DNA of 64,000 nt, taken from the NCBI GenBank assembly GCA_030248135.1, contig JASANC010001836.1:62001-126000 (forward strand), written 5' to 3'. The translations under genes were made by a program, and so were the position numbers. Each line of letters opens with the position of its first letter. The first letter of the stretch is position 1. Below, piece by piece: positions 53,289 through 63,935 of the stretch. The notes under the pieces are model-generated. The model searched no databases. It saw only the letters and a program-made list of their open reading frames with translations, and was not told the origin of the DNA. The stretch is from Theristus sp. LFF4_11. Taxonomy: Eukaryota; Nematoda; Chromadorea; Monhysterida; Xyalidae.

Positions 53289-54417
53289 GCATCGTCTTGA
53301 ATGGCAACCAACCCAATGCTCCGCCACCGCTATCGGCCGTTGATCGATTGCCGACGGGCATCGCGGGGCGACGACTCAGTTTCGCCGTGGTCTTTGTGGC
53401 ATTCGCAGGAGGAGGCTGGTGGCTTGAATGCGCATCGTCACCGGAAGCATGGAACAATTCGTTGAAGTCACCAGACTCCGTCGTTGTTACTGTGACGTCT
53501 GCAAAAACACAGAACACCACGTCCGAATGACACAGAAACCACTTGAAGACAGCACAATTGAAACAAGCATGATTGAGACCAGAGCTCGGCCAAATTATGA
53601 CTGAGTATGGGACTGAACCCGAAAGGAAAACAAAACAGAGCCTCACTAGAATTTGAAACATGAAACCGGTTTTATTCCTGGTAATTCAAAAAAAAACAGT
53701 TTCATCATGCCTAAAACAAACCAAGCACACCCGAAATGCTTACCAGCGGTCGGTGACGGCACAACTCGCAAGATCGTCCAGTGCAGGTCGTCGGTGGTGC
53801 ACGTCTCCTCGATGTACCACTTGAGGTAGCACAGGAAGTCGCTCGCTTGCTGTTTGTCCAGTGCTCGCTCGATCGCCAAAATTGCTTCTTTGTCGGTGAC
53901 CGCCAACTTCAGGCACAACAGAAACGCGATCTGTGATCCGTTTGAGGCAACAATGAAAACTTGAGCGCAAAGACAACATTCAGAACATTGACTTATAGAG
54001 TGAGTGCGTTTGCATGATACTCCCGGTGGTCGCAACATATGAGACCCCAAGCACGAAAAGTAAACACCGTCACTCGCCGACTCGGTGTTTGATGCTTTCA
54101 ACGAGCGCGCAACACGCCACATTCATTTGTTTTCCAATCAAGAAAATGCGGCACACACAGTTAGTTGACAGAGCCGGCCTTGCGATTGCAACTGATCTGG
54201 AATTTACAGCAAAAACAGCGCAAAGACGCTCACCTTGAACCACTCGACATTCTGGAGGTGCCGTGACGTTGCACTGTCGTCGTCGCCGTCGAACACGGCA
54301 GTACTCAACGAGTAGATGAGCTGGCGTTTACCATCGATCTTGTCGCGCAGATGAAGATGAAACCACCTGGCGACCTCCTTTAGCGGCTCGTCGTGTATAT
54401 CCAGAAACTCGCAGAAA
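53289..54417 (-). CDS. Unrecognised gene, three exons (duplication copy 1)
   Basis: Exons in transcript order: 54234-54417 (FCEFLDIHDEPLKEVARWF...HLQNVEWFK), 53745-53930 (IAFLLCLKLAVTDKEAIL...YLKWYIEETC...VVPSPTA) and 53289-53498 (DVTVTTTESGDFNELFHASG, then a Pro/Ser/Thr-rich part). Donors and acceptors are canonical (GTGAGC, GTAAGC) and the phases agree. Helical, compact composition in the first two exons suggests a globular domain, and the third is disordered. It lies directly upstream of the coiled-coil gene on the same strand and may be its N-terminal part; a Hook/NuMA-like N-terminal domain is conceivable but not shown. No start codon was assigned. Confidence 0.55.
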
Positions 54418-55637
54418 CTGTCAATTTTGAGTTTACATTTCATTTATTCTTGTTTTCCGTGAATCAATTTGAATTGAATTAAGTTTATGTTTTTTTTTCT
54501 AAACAAATCATGCCCATTCGCGAGCGAAGCGGACAGCGGATGCAGGCATAATATGGCCCATTTAGAGATGTGCACGGGGGGTACTTAGGGGGTACCGGTA
54601 CCGGCAAACGTCGCGCGTCGCGCAGGGCCTGGGGGCTACGTCGCGCAACGCCTTGGTCGGAGTTGAAAGAGATAAAAGTTTCACACATGAATTTGAAAAA
54701 AACTTCGTAATCGATTGCCCATGTCGCGCATCTATCAGTCTAAATTACACTTTAAGCGAGTCTTAAAATAGGACTTTTATCTCGAAAATGGTTTTCCAGC
54801 TTTAGAATATTGCTCTGGATTTTGCCAAACACACAATTGTGCAAGAAAAGCTGGCTAAAACATGTTCTTGTCGGTTTCGTGAACAATAGTCAACGTTGTT
54901 CTAGTCACCAACAGACATCAGAACTCAATAACACAATTGAGTGGTGGATTCGACGATTAAAAATTTAGATTTGTTTCGACGACTGAAAATTCAGATTTTC
55001 TGTTGGTAAAAAAACGTTTTTTTTTAATTTTTGACGTGAAAAGAAACCGGTTAAAAAACCGTTTTTCATGAAAAAAACGGTTTCTTTTTCGTGCCATCAC
55101 TTTTTTCTACACTTGAATAGGTGTCACGGACAGCTAAATACTTTGGATGACATCCAAAAATCGCAAGGTAAACCGTAAAATGCGCTCTCAAGACCTAATT
55201 TTTAAAAATTTTCTTCGCTACGCGTAAATAAAAGTCGCCTTCTGAAGTAAACACAGAAGAAACTTCCAAATGTAAATTTTTCATTTTCAGCGCTTTTATA
55301 ATTATCTGAACTGTTACTGTAGTTATCTTCAGAAATCTTAATTTCATGCCAGAAATCAAAGTTTGGGTCTCGATCTCTAAAGAACAAACACAAATTTTCA
55401 AACATTCTGTTAGTTGCAACAAGTTTTGTTGTTTGTCTGTCCACTCGTAGTCTACGGTCTATTCGGATATCATCTAGATAACAAGAAATTTTGCTGTCAC
55501 GATTAAAACAAAATCAAGAAGGTGCCTGGGCACAAAGAAAGTTTTGTTTCTGCGCAGCAGTGGTTGTAAAATGCCGAAATCATTTTGTTATTTGCCACCA
55601 GGTGTTGTTGAACAACGCTGCTTAACACCGAAATTAT
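54418..55637. repeat. Non-coding part of duplication copy 1
   Basis: Contains the CG-rich block GGTACCGGTACCGGCAAACG with TCGCGC repeats (about 54590-54655) and AT-rich sequence. It recurs at 58618-60630 and, in pieces and inverted, at 28.7-29.5 kb. The octamer CTAAAACA at 54855-54862 is the unoccupied equivalent of the insertion site at 59056. Confidence 0.6.
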
Positions 55638-55701
55638 TTGTTGTCATCATTTGTTCAATTTAGTCTCTTCACTTTTTAAGCACTATTCACCTTTTATAGA
55701 A

Positions 55702-56898
55702 CTGTGGCCAGTTCTATAAAAGTGAACAGTTGAACAGTTGAACAGTTGAACAGTGAACAGTGAATTTTTGAACAGAATAGTTGAATAGTGTTCTATAAAG
55801 GAAAAAAGTGAACAGTAAAATTTTGAAGAGTAAATTCTGAACAGTGAATTTTGAATAGTTGAATAGAAAAGAAACAGAAACAAAGAAACGTGTTTCTTGT
55901 AGTTTCCTTTTTTTGTTTATTCTTGGTTCTGCGAAGATTCGAGCAATTTTAAATGAGCGATCCACTTATCTGTTGAAAATTTTGAACTCAATAACGCCGG
56001 GTTCCAGTTTTGTTGTCAAGAACGCCACCGCATACGATGGAAAATCAATCGACGAACTTCATTTACTGCTGAATGGAGCGGAGTCTGAATTTTTTTGACG
56101 AAATGGCTAAAGAAATTTGAGTTTCTTCAACAAGAAACTCAGTTGTGCTTGTGCAGGTGAGTTTTCTCATTTTACAAATTCACAAAACTGGGCATATTTT
56201 GGGCAGGGTGCAATTTTTAACCAAGTTCAACTGATCTTGGCGACTTTTGTCTTAATTGATGTTTTTTATCGTTTTGAAATTAAAAATCAAGAAATTTGCA
56301 TCATTAACAGTAATTTTAAATTGGTTTTGCCAAGTTTTGGTTTTTACTCCTTCGTCAAAAATTTAAATTTTGGCTAAATTTTCTATTTGACAGCTTGAAA
56401 CCAACAAAAATTCATTAATTTGCTCAAAAAATTAAACATGGGCTAAAAATGGTGCACCACCAACATAAAGCTTGGGTGTTGCACTCCACAAATCATGTGG
56501 AGAACAGATGAATGACAGCGAGACTAAAACCCATGTAGAGACACAAAATTTCACGCCGTCTGCTTTTAATTTTTGTTAGAAAAACATGAATAAACAATAC
56601 TTTACCTTTTTTCAGTTCAAATCTGCTGGAAAAATGACTTTTCAAACTTTTTACAAGTCTCTTTTGACTTGTAAGATTTTTGTGAATAGTTGAACAGTTG
56701 AAGAGTCTTTTTAGAACTGAGCAAAAATGAACAGTGAAATTCACTGTTCAAAACACTATTCACTATTCACTTTTCACTGTTCACTTTTCACTGTTCACTA
56801 TTCACTTTTATAGAACCCGTTTTTTCGCTGAATAGTGAATAAGTGAATAAAAATGTTCAACTATTCAACTGTTCAATTTTTATAGAACTGGCCACTGA
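55702..56898. mobile_element. Inverted-repeat element (~1.2 kb) in copy 1
   Basis: The left end CTGTGGCCAGTTCTATAAAA and the right end, read inverted, CAGTGGCCAGTTCTATAAAA match and are followed by GAACAGTTGAA repeats on both sides. Many short GTGAACAGT/GTTGAACAG units lie near both ends. The second duplication copy lacks this sequence. No clear target duplication. Small open frames inside (for example 55859-56098) are not recognised. Confidence 0.6.
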
Positions 56899-57079
56899 CC
56901 ATTGGGGTAAATCGTGAACACGTGAGGTTAAAAAAATGTGAGTGGTAAACAATGAAAACGTAGTCAAACGACAAATGTCCAATTTTTTCCAATCTCATTC
57001 AAAAAGGCACAGGGTGAAACTCAGTGGCGCTAAAAGCCGAAAAAGAAAAAACTGTTTGGAAACGAACGCTTTCTTTCCG

Positions 57080-57180
57080 AGAATCAACAAAAACGGCGCA
57101 TTCGATGGATTCATATCGGCGGCGCTTGTCGGCGGCTTGCACGAACTGGCCTCGTCCTCACTCGCACACAGGGCGTCAAT
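57080..57180 (-). CDS. Coding-like exon, IDALCASEDEASS (copy 1)
   Basis: Preceded on the minus strand by a good acceptor (TTGCGCACAG), it encodes IDALCASEDEASSCKPPTSA and a short hydrophobic end (FLLIL). The matching part of copy 2 is at about 60750-60850 and reads INALCASEDEASS. The donor is unclear, so it may be a last or a broken exon. Function unknown. Confidence 0.3.
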
Positions 57181-57368
57181 CTGTGCGCAAAAAAAGCTTT
57201 CTTTGACAGATTGCTCACCATCTCAATGCTGTGAGATAAACAAGAAATAAACAATCCAAATAATGATAGCTCGACAAGAATGAATTAATTAGAAAGAACG
57301 CATTTGAAAGCGGATACCCTTTGGAAGCACATGAAACGCAAAATGCAAAAATCAAATTGAAAACCAAC

Positions 57369-58617
57369 CGCTTTCAAAAACATGTCGCAAATATGCGGAT
57401 CGATGATGGAGTCGGACGACTCCATTTTTCGCGTTGAAACTGATTGTTGTGGCAGGGTTGTTGTGGCTGGCTGGGTCAGGTGGGTGGGCGGCTGGTGGCT
57501 TGAATGCGCATCGTCACCGGAAGCATGGAACAATTCGTTGAAGTCACCAGACTCCGTCGTTGTTACTGTGACGTCTGCAAACACAGAACACCACGTCCGA
57601 ATGACACAGAAACCACTTGAAGACAGCACAATTGAAACAGGCATGATTGAGACCAGAGCTCGGCAAAATTATGAATGAGTATGAGACTGAACCCAAAAGG
57701 AAAACAAAACAGAGCCTCACTAGAATTTGAGATTGCACTGCAGTGTTTCAGCCAGGGGCAAATTTCAACTGCATTTTTGATTGGTTCAGTCTCTGGGGGG
57801 GGCAAGTTTTAGAAACTGGATGCTGCAAAAAATTGGGAACTAAAAAGCTGTAAAACGGAAATGAAACCGGTTTTATTCCTGGTAATTCAAAAAAAACAGT
57901 TTCATCATGCCTAAAACAAACCAAGCACACCCGAAATGCTTACCAGCGGTCGGTGACGGCACAACTCGCAAGATCGTCCAGTGCAGGTCGTCGGTGGTGC
58001 ACGTCTCCTCGATGTACCACTTGAGGTAGCACAGGAAGTCGCTCGCTTGCTGTTTGTCCAGTGCTCGCTCAATCGCCAAAATTGCTTCTTTGTCGGTGAC
58101 CGCCAACTTCAGGCACAACAGAAACGCGATCTGTGATCCGTTTGAGGCAACAATGAAAACTTGAGCGCAAAGACAACATTCAGAACATTGACTTATAGAG
58201 TGAGTGCGTTTGCATGATACTCCAGGTGATCGCAACATATGAGACCCCAAGCACGAAAAGTAAACACCGTCACTCGCCGACTCGGTGTTTGATGCTTTCA
58301 ACGAGCGCGCAACACGCCACATTCATTTGTTTTCCAATCAAGAAAATGCGGCACACACAGTTAGTTGACAGAGCCGGCCTTGCGATTGCAACTGATCTGG
58401 AATTTACAGCAAAAACAGCGCAAAGACGCTCGCCTTGAACCACTCGACATTCTGGAGGTGCCGTGACGTTGCACTGTCGTCGTCGCCGTCGAACACGGCA
58501 GTACTCAACGAGTAGATGAGCTGGCGTTTACCATCGATCTTGTCGCGCAGATGAAGATGAAACCACCTGGCGACCTCCGTTACCGGCTCGTCGTGTATAC
58601 CCACAAACTCGCAGAAA
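57369..58617 (-). CDS. Unrecognised gene, three exons (duplication copy 2)
   Basis: Paralogue of 53289-54417. Exons: 58434-58617 (FCEFVGIHDEPVTEVARWF), 57945-58130 (identical protein to copy 1 at this resolution) and 57369-57574. The first exon's donor is GC (AAG|GCGAGC) where copy 1 has GT. The third exon starts like copy 1 (DVTVTTTESGDFNELFHASG) but from SSHQPP onward continues as LTQPATTTLPQQS...SSDSIIDPHICDMFLKA, because the duplication junction falls inside it. The exon stays open across the junction. It may be a second paralogue or alternative upstream exons of the same gene. Confidence 0.5.
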
Positions 58618-59055
58618 CTGTCAATTTTGAGTTTTTATTTCATTTATTCTTGTTTTCCGTGAATCAATTTGAATTGAATTAAGTTTATGTTTTTTTCTAA
58701 ACAAATCATGCCCGTTCGCGAGCGAAGCGGACAGCGGATGCAGGCATAATATGGCCCATTTAGAGATGTGCACGGGGGGTACTTAGGGGGTACCGGTACC
58801 GGCAAACGTCGCGCGTCGCGCAGGGCCTGGGGGCTACGTCGCGCAACGCCTTGGTCGGAGTTGAAAGAGATAAAAGTTTCACACATGAATTTGAAAAAAA
58901 AACTTCGAAATCGATTGCCCATGTCGCGCATCTATCAGTCTAAATTACGGCTCAAGCGAGTCTTAAAATAGGACTTTTATCTCGAAAATGGTTTTCCAGC
59001 AATTGCTCTGGATTTTGCCAAACACACAACTGAGCAAGAAAAGCTGGCTAAAACA

Positions 59056-59804
59056 CAGGGTTTTTTTGACGCAAAATCGTGCGTCAATGACGAAAAATAA
59101 TTTGGGCTGACGCAAAAAAATCGGCCGTTTGCGTCAGCTGACGCAAACAAATTTCGAGGACGTCATAATTCCATTTTTGGGTTATTTATGCACTGATTGA
59201 AAATTTTTCCGCGCCTTCGGCGCAGACCACGGACTTCTCATAATTTTGTCTGACAATGCATGCATATCATGCAAATGTGATGGATGGCATGGTCAGCTGA
59301 TTCATCGTTTGTTTTTAATATTGTTGTTCAGTGTTATGTTGACGGTTCGATGTAACAACACAGTGGCGTATATTGTTGATTTGACCGTTTCTAGGTTCAC
59401 CTAGCTTCTATCCTGAGCTAGCTTCCACCTAGCTCCACCTTTTGTTCGCTCCGTTCTGTTTCTAATCTGAACTGAACAAGTCTGAACAGGTGTCGTCATA
59501 GAAGCTCTACAGATCTAAAAATCAAGTCTAGAAACTGAAAAGCCATTACAAAAAGTCTAGGCCCCGTAAAGCTTTGTTTCTGCGCAGCAGGGGTTGTCAA
59601 ATGCCAAAATCATCTCGTTGTTTAACCACAGGCGTCAAAAACGATACTGTTAGTGATGAATGGCGCAAAAAATTTTGCTTCTTTATCGTTATTTGTTCGA
59701 TTTAAACTAATATCATATTGACGCAAGAAAATTTGTGCTGACGCAAAATTTTTCGACCGTTTGCGTCAATTGACGCAAGGAAAACTTGACGAAAAAACAC
59801 CCTG
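59056..59804. mobile_element. hAT-type element (749 bp) with TSD CTAAAACA and an empty paralogous site
   Basis: The ends CAGGGTTTTTTTGACG and ...CGTCAAGTTTTCCTTG-type sequence ending AAAAACACCCTG are inverted. TGACGCAAA motifs repeat near both ends. The 8-bp duplication CTAAAACA is at 59048-59055 and 59805-59812. Copy 1 of the duplication has a single CTAAAACA at the same place (54855-54862), a direct empty-site control. No transposase. Confidence 0.92.
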
Positions 59805-60941
59805 CTAAAACATGTTCTTGTCGGTTTCGTGAACAACAGTCAACGTTGTTCTAGTCACCAACAGACATCAGAACTCAATAACACAATTGAGAGGTGGATT
59901 CGACGACTAAAAATTTAGATTTGTTTCGACGACTGAAAATTCAGATTTTCTGTTGGTAAAAAACCGTTTTTTATTTTTGACGTGAAAAGAAACCGGTTAA
60001 AAAACCGTTTTTTTTCATGAAAAAAACGGTTTCTTTTCCGTGCCATCCCTTTTTTTCTACACTTGAATAGGTGTCACAGACAGCTAAATACTTTGAATGA
60101 CATCCAAAAATCGCAAGGTAAACTGTAAAATGCGCTCTCAAGACCTAATTTTTGAAAGTTTTCTTCGCTACGCGTGAATAAAAGTCGCCTTCTAAAGACA
60201 CACAATTTGATTTCTGAAGGTCTTTTTTCTTTCATTCAAATTTCGCGCGCTGCTTGCACCCTGAAAAAAGCTGCCATGTTTAAACGGCTATTCCGTAGTT
60301 ATCTTCAGAAATCTTAATTTCATGCCAGAAATCAAAGTTTGGGTCTCGATCTCTAAAGAACAAACACAAATTTTCAAACATTCTGTTAGTTTCAACAAGT
60401 TTTGTTGTTTGTCTATCCACTCGTAGTCTACGGTCTATTCGGCTACCATCTAGATAACAAGAAATTTTGCTGTCACGATTAAAACAAAATCAAGAAGGTT
60501 CCTGGGCACAAAGAAAGTTTTGTTTCTGCGCAGCAGTGGTTGTAAAATGCCGAAATCTTGTTTTTGTTTGCCGAAAATTTTGTTATTTGCCACCACAGTG
60601 TTGTTGAACAACGCTGCTTAACACCGAAATTATGTCAAACGACAAATGTCCAATTTTTTCAATCTCTTTCAAAAAGGCACAGGGTGAAACTCAGTGGCGC
60701 TAAAAGCCGAAAAAGAAAAAACTGTTTGGAAACGAACGCTTTCTTTCCGAGAATCAACAAAAACGGCTCATTCGTTGGATTCATATCGGCGGCGCTTGTC
60801 GGCGGCTTGCACGAACTGGCCTCGTCCTCACTCGCACAAAGGGCGTTGATCTGTGCGCAAAAAAAAGCTTTCTTTGACAGATTGCTCACCATTTCAATCA
60901 TAGTTGTTCCAGAGCCGAGGGGTTGGGGGGGGGGCGATATA

Positions 60942-61856
60942 CAGGGTGGGCCAAAAAAAAGGTTCCATTTTCAAACTGCTGTCACTGGCTGGTGTTTCGA
61001 TATTATGAGCTGAAATTTTCAGCATTGATAAAACATATGATGCCATTTTCCTGACAAAATTTTTATCCAGTTTGGTCAAGTAGATTCAGTTTTACAGCAC
61101 AATGTTTACAAATTCCCAAATTTAAAAAAAACTGGTTTTTAACCAAGAATTTCACAACGAATCATTGCTCATAGACATCCAAATCATCATCAAGGTTCTC
61201 ATCCGGCAGCGGCTGGATTGAATTTTACGCGAAACTGGCGAGTCACTGCAGAAAAACTTTCAGATTGCTCCCACCAGATAGCATACCAGACCCGTTGTTC
61301 TGCTGTCCACTCAACCATGACGAAACTGCAGAAAACTGAAACTGAAACACCGTTTTTATTCAAACCGCAGAAAAACTTTTCAAAAGAAACAAATTAACAC
61401 ACAGAGCAACACACAAAACAAAAAGTCAACTGAACAATTCTTTCTGTCGCAGTCGCATGGCAGCTGACTCGAGTCCGCTGTGAAACATCAGAATTTCGCT
61501 CGAGCAGCTCAAATGCAATTCAAGTGTGAGACCTTTCCACTCTGAGCGCATGATTTGAACTATCAATACCCCGGGTATCCAAAAAGACCCATTTGTCACC
61601 TTCGCAACAGTTTCAAAATTGAATCACGCACCTTGATACTAATTTTTTCTTGCACTCATTTCAGTCAATTTGTTGATTTTTCGAGCTTTTCAGAAAATCT
61701 GCCACAGTGAGCACCAGGAATTATGTATCGGAAAAAAATTTTTGTCAGTAAAATGGCATCATATGTTTTATCAGTGCTGAAAATTTCAGCTCATAATATT
61801 AAAACACAAGCCAGTGACAGCAGTTTGAAAATGGAACCTTTTTTTGGCCCACCCTG
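60942..61856. mobile_element. Tc1/mariner-like foldback element (915 bp)
   Basis: Close relative of 33451-34362 in the opposite orientation: CAGGGTGGGCCAAAAAAAAG ends, TA on both sides (60940-60941, 61857-61858), and the same internal landmarks (CCCGGGTATCC, TGGCATCA). The HTH-like ORF on its minus strand is cut short. Confidence 0.85.
61199..61318 (-). pseudogene. Shortened HTH-like ORF of mariner-like element
   Basis: From ATG 61318: MVEWTAEQRVWYAIWW, then ESFSAVTRQFRVKFNP and a stop after 39 residues, where the relative at 33987 continues to 51. The loss is caused by small changes near the 3' end. Confidence 0.5.
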
Positions 61857-62784
61857 TAGATAGCTGGAGCAAATTTTCCAGATAGATAGATAGCTGGAAA
61901 ATTTTGGGGGGGGGGGGGCCGGGGGGGGGGGGGCCATGTGACTTTGGGGGCGCGGCCCGGTCAAAATTTTGAAATTTGATAGATAGATAGCTAAAACGCT
62001 AAAAAGCTATAAAAAACAAAATAATGCTAAAAATACACTAAAAATCAAGTATAAACGCGTATTTTGCCTAAAATTAGCGGAATTTTCAAGAATTACGACC
62101 AAAATGGTCAATTTTGGTCAAAAATTGACTCATTTTATGTCTTCGAAGACAAACGTTTTTAGATAGATAGCTGGCTAAAAAAATTTTTTAGATAGATAAT
62201 AGCTGAGCCGAAAAAACCTGTCTGATAGAGATAGATTCGAAAATTTTTTTGGGGGGGCCGGCGCCGCCCCCCCCCCTAGGCTTCCCCCTAGAACAACTAT
62301 GAAATTCAATGCTGTGATATAAACAAGAAATAAACAATCTAAATATTGACAGCTCGACAAGAATGAATTAATCAGAAAGACCGCATTTGAAAGCGGGTAC
62401 CCTTTGAAAGCACATGAAACGCAAAGTGCAAAAATCAAATTGAAAACCAACCGCTTTCAAAAACATGTCGCAAATATGCGGATCGATGATGGAGTCAAAC
62501 GACTCCATTTTTCGCGTTGAATCTGATTGTTGTGGTAGGGTTGTGGCTGGCTGGGTAAGGTGGGTGGGCGGGCGGTGGCTTGGTGAGAGGATTAGTTGCT
62601 GGTTGTTTTACCGAAACAAAGTGATTGGCTATTGATGATGACTGCTTTCTTGTGGTGTGTGATGAAATGACGGTGTGCGCCGCTTGCCTTGGATTGAAAA
62701 CTGAGGACCGAAACTGAGAGAGTGAGAAACACAGTCAAGGCCAATTCATGCACGACGTATGTATATATCCGGCACGTCGGGTCG

Positions 62785-62915
62785 GTCTCAAATTGGCCAG
62801 ACTCAATCTGGCTCCGGTCTCAATCGGGCCAGTCTCAATCTGGCTCGCCTCAATTGGGCTCGGCTCAATCGGGCTCGGCTCAATCGGGCTCGGCTCAATC
62901 GGGCTCGGCTCAAAC
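62785..62915. repeat. 15-bp minisatellite CTCAATCGGGCTCGG
   Basis: About eight units of 15 bp. The last four (about 62850-62910) are nearly perfect and the first ones diverged (CTCAATCTGGCTCCGG). Because 15 is a multiple of three, all frames stay open and give repeats such as SPIEP or LGSIG on the two strands. Confidence 0.85.
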
Positions 62916-62924
62916 TTGCTTGTT

Positions 62925-63362
62925 CTAACCCCCCCCCCCAAAAATAAACCCCCACCCCCTCGACAAGTTTCCAAATAATCCCCCCCAAAAATAATCCCCC
63001 ATGGGGGATTATTGAAACCTATTTGAAACACATACCCAGCGAATTCAGTGGCTGGTTGCAGTGAAAATGATGAAATTGTGCTACCAAAGGCCCCAAATGG
63101 ATGAGTTAATGGTAATTTCATTACAAAAGGCTGTTGTAAAAGGAAATTTCTATGTAGAGTAGAAGTTTCTGCGACTTCCTTCCTGTCATGGAAGGTATTT
63201 TTGCCATTTTGCCCACTCCTAAAAATGGTTTCCAAATAAACCCCCCCCCCAAAAATAAAGCCCCCCCCAAAAATAAAGCCCCCCCCAAAAAAATAAACCC
63301 CCACCCCCAGAAGTCGCTGAAGAAATAAACCCCCATGGGGGGTTATTAGAGGTAATACGGTA
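62925..63362. mobile_element. C-rich relative of the TACCGTAT element, inverted orientation
   Basis: The right end is GGTAATACGGTA (63351-63362), next to CCCCCATGGGGGG. The core (CATACCCAGCGAATTCAGTG, then GGCCCCAAATGGATGA) is the inverse of the 31803-32258 element. C runs with AAAAATAAA spacers replace the G runs. The left terminal repeat is not found, so this copy may be truncated by the neighbouring minisatellite. Confidence 0.65.
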
Positions 63363-63424
63363 ATCTTTTTTTTGGTTTTTTTGATTTTTGATGTGCGAGC
63401 ATTTGTGAGGCAAATGGTCTTTTG

Positions 63425-63690
63425 CGGCCGAAGTATAGCGGCCTGAAGGATTGCGGCCTGGACGATAGCGGCCGGAGCATCGCGGCCTGGACAATCGCGG
63501 CCTGGAAGATTGCGGGCCGGGGCGATTGCGGCCTGGGAGGATTGCGGTCTGAGAGGATTGCGGCCTGGGACAATTGCGGCGCGGGACGATTGCGGCCGAA
63601 GTATAGCGGCCTGGACGATAGCGGCCGGAGCATCGCGGCCTGGACAATTGCGCCCTGGAAGATTGCGGCCCGGAACGATTGCGGCCTGGG
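63425..63690. repeat. ~15-bp minisatellite GATTGCGGCCTGGGA
   Basis: About 17 diverged units built on GCGGCCTGGA(C/A)(G/A)AT. A higher-order repeat is visible: the block GCGGCCGAAGTATAGCGGCC occurs at about 63424 and again at 63590, followed by the same order of variants. Confidence 0.85.
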
Positions 63691-63847
63691 AGTGTGATAA
63701 AAATGTACAAACTTTGTTTTGCAGTTCTCGTTTTATAAATCTTTGTCATATCAATGTCCACCTAATAAGTGGTTACATTGCACCGTTTTGCTTCTTCATC
63801 GTCAGTGTACTCGAATTTTGCCATTTCTCAGTCGATTTTTTAGGAGA

Positions 63848-63935
63848 ATGCCGAAAGAGGTTGTTCGCGTCAAATCGGAAGACGAGCTCGGCAAGAAACT
63901 GGACCGATGCGCCGGCGACACGCTGCTGAAGACCG
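63848..63935 (+). CDS. Possible first exon of a thioredoxin-like protein (gene runs off the window)
   Basis: ATG 63848 follows a pyrimidine-rich TTTTTTAG five bases upstream, which could be a cis- or trans-splice acceptor. The exon reads MPKEVVRVKSEDELGKKLDR and CAGDTLLKTG up to a GT donor (GACCG|GTAGGC). The pattern V..(I/V)KS.DE....L..AGD.L resembles the N-terminal strand and helix of thioredoxins, before the WCGPC active site expected in the next exon. The window ends before that can be checked. Confidence 0.35.

Larger units (their letters stand above)
53418..57493. repeat. Tandem segmental duplication, copy 1 (~4.1 kb)
   Basis: From the GGTGGCTTG at 53418-53426 to that at 57494-57502. 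It comprises a block with the three minus-strand exons, a block shared with dispersed repeats (54.8-55.6 kb), an inserted or unique part (55.64-56.95 kb) and a block with further minus-strand coding-like sequence (56.96-57.49 kb). Most of it recurs, nearly identical, in the next unit. Confidence 0.85.
60899..62301. mobile_element. Inverted-repeat element (CATAGTTGTTC ends), host of a mariner-like element
   Basis: The ends CATAGTTGTTCCAGAG and ...CTAGAACAACTATG are inverted. Flanking octamers ATTTCAAT and AATTCAAT differ by one base, consistent with an 8-bp target duplication. It interrupts copy 2 at a point where copy 1 is continuous. The interior has GATA repeats and long G and C runs, with a complete mariner-like element (60942-61856) inserted. 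Confidence 0.7.
57494..62582. repeat. Tandem segmental duplication, copy 2 (interrupted by insertions)
   Basis: Runs from the GGTGGCTTG at 57494-57502 to that at 62574-62582. Relative to copy 1 it has an extra ~125 bp at about 57730-57860, a hAT-type insertion (59056-59804), a replacement by a mariner-MITE fragment near 60220-60298 and a large insertion (60899-62301). It lacks the 55.64-56.95 kb block. The rest is nearly identical to copy 1. Confidence 0.82.

Noticed and set aside
62735..63304. 189-codon minus-strand frame with Gly/Phe and Ile-Glu-Pro repeats
   Set aside because: The translation is of a 15-bp minisatellite and C runs; repeat periods divisible by three keep it open.
63219..63929. 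Overlapping long frames through the 15-bp minisatellite on both strands
   Set aside because: All frames are open because of the repeat unit length; low complexity and no recognisable domain.
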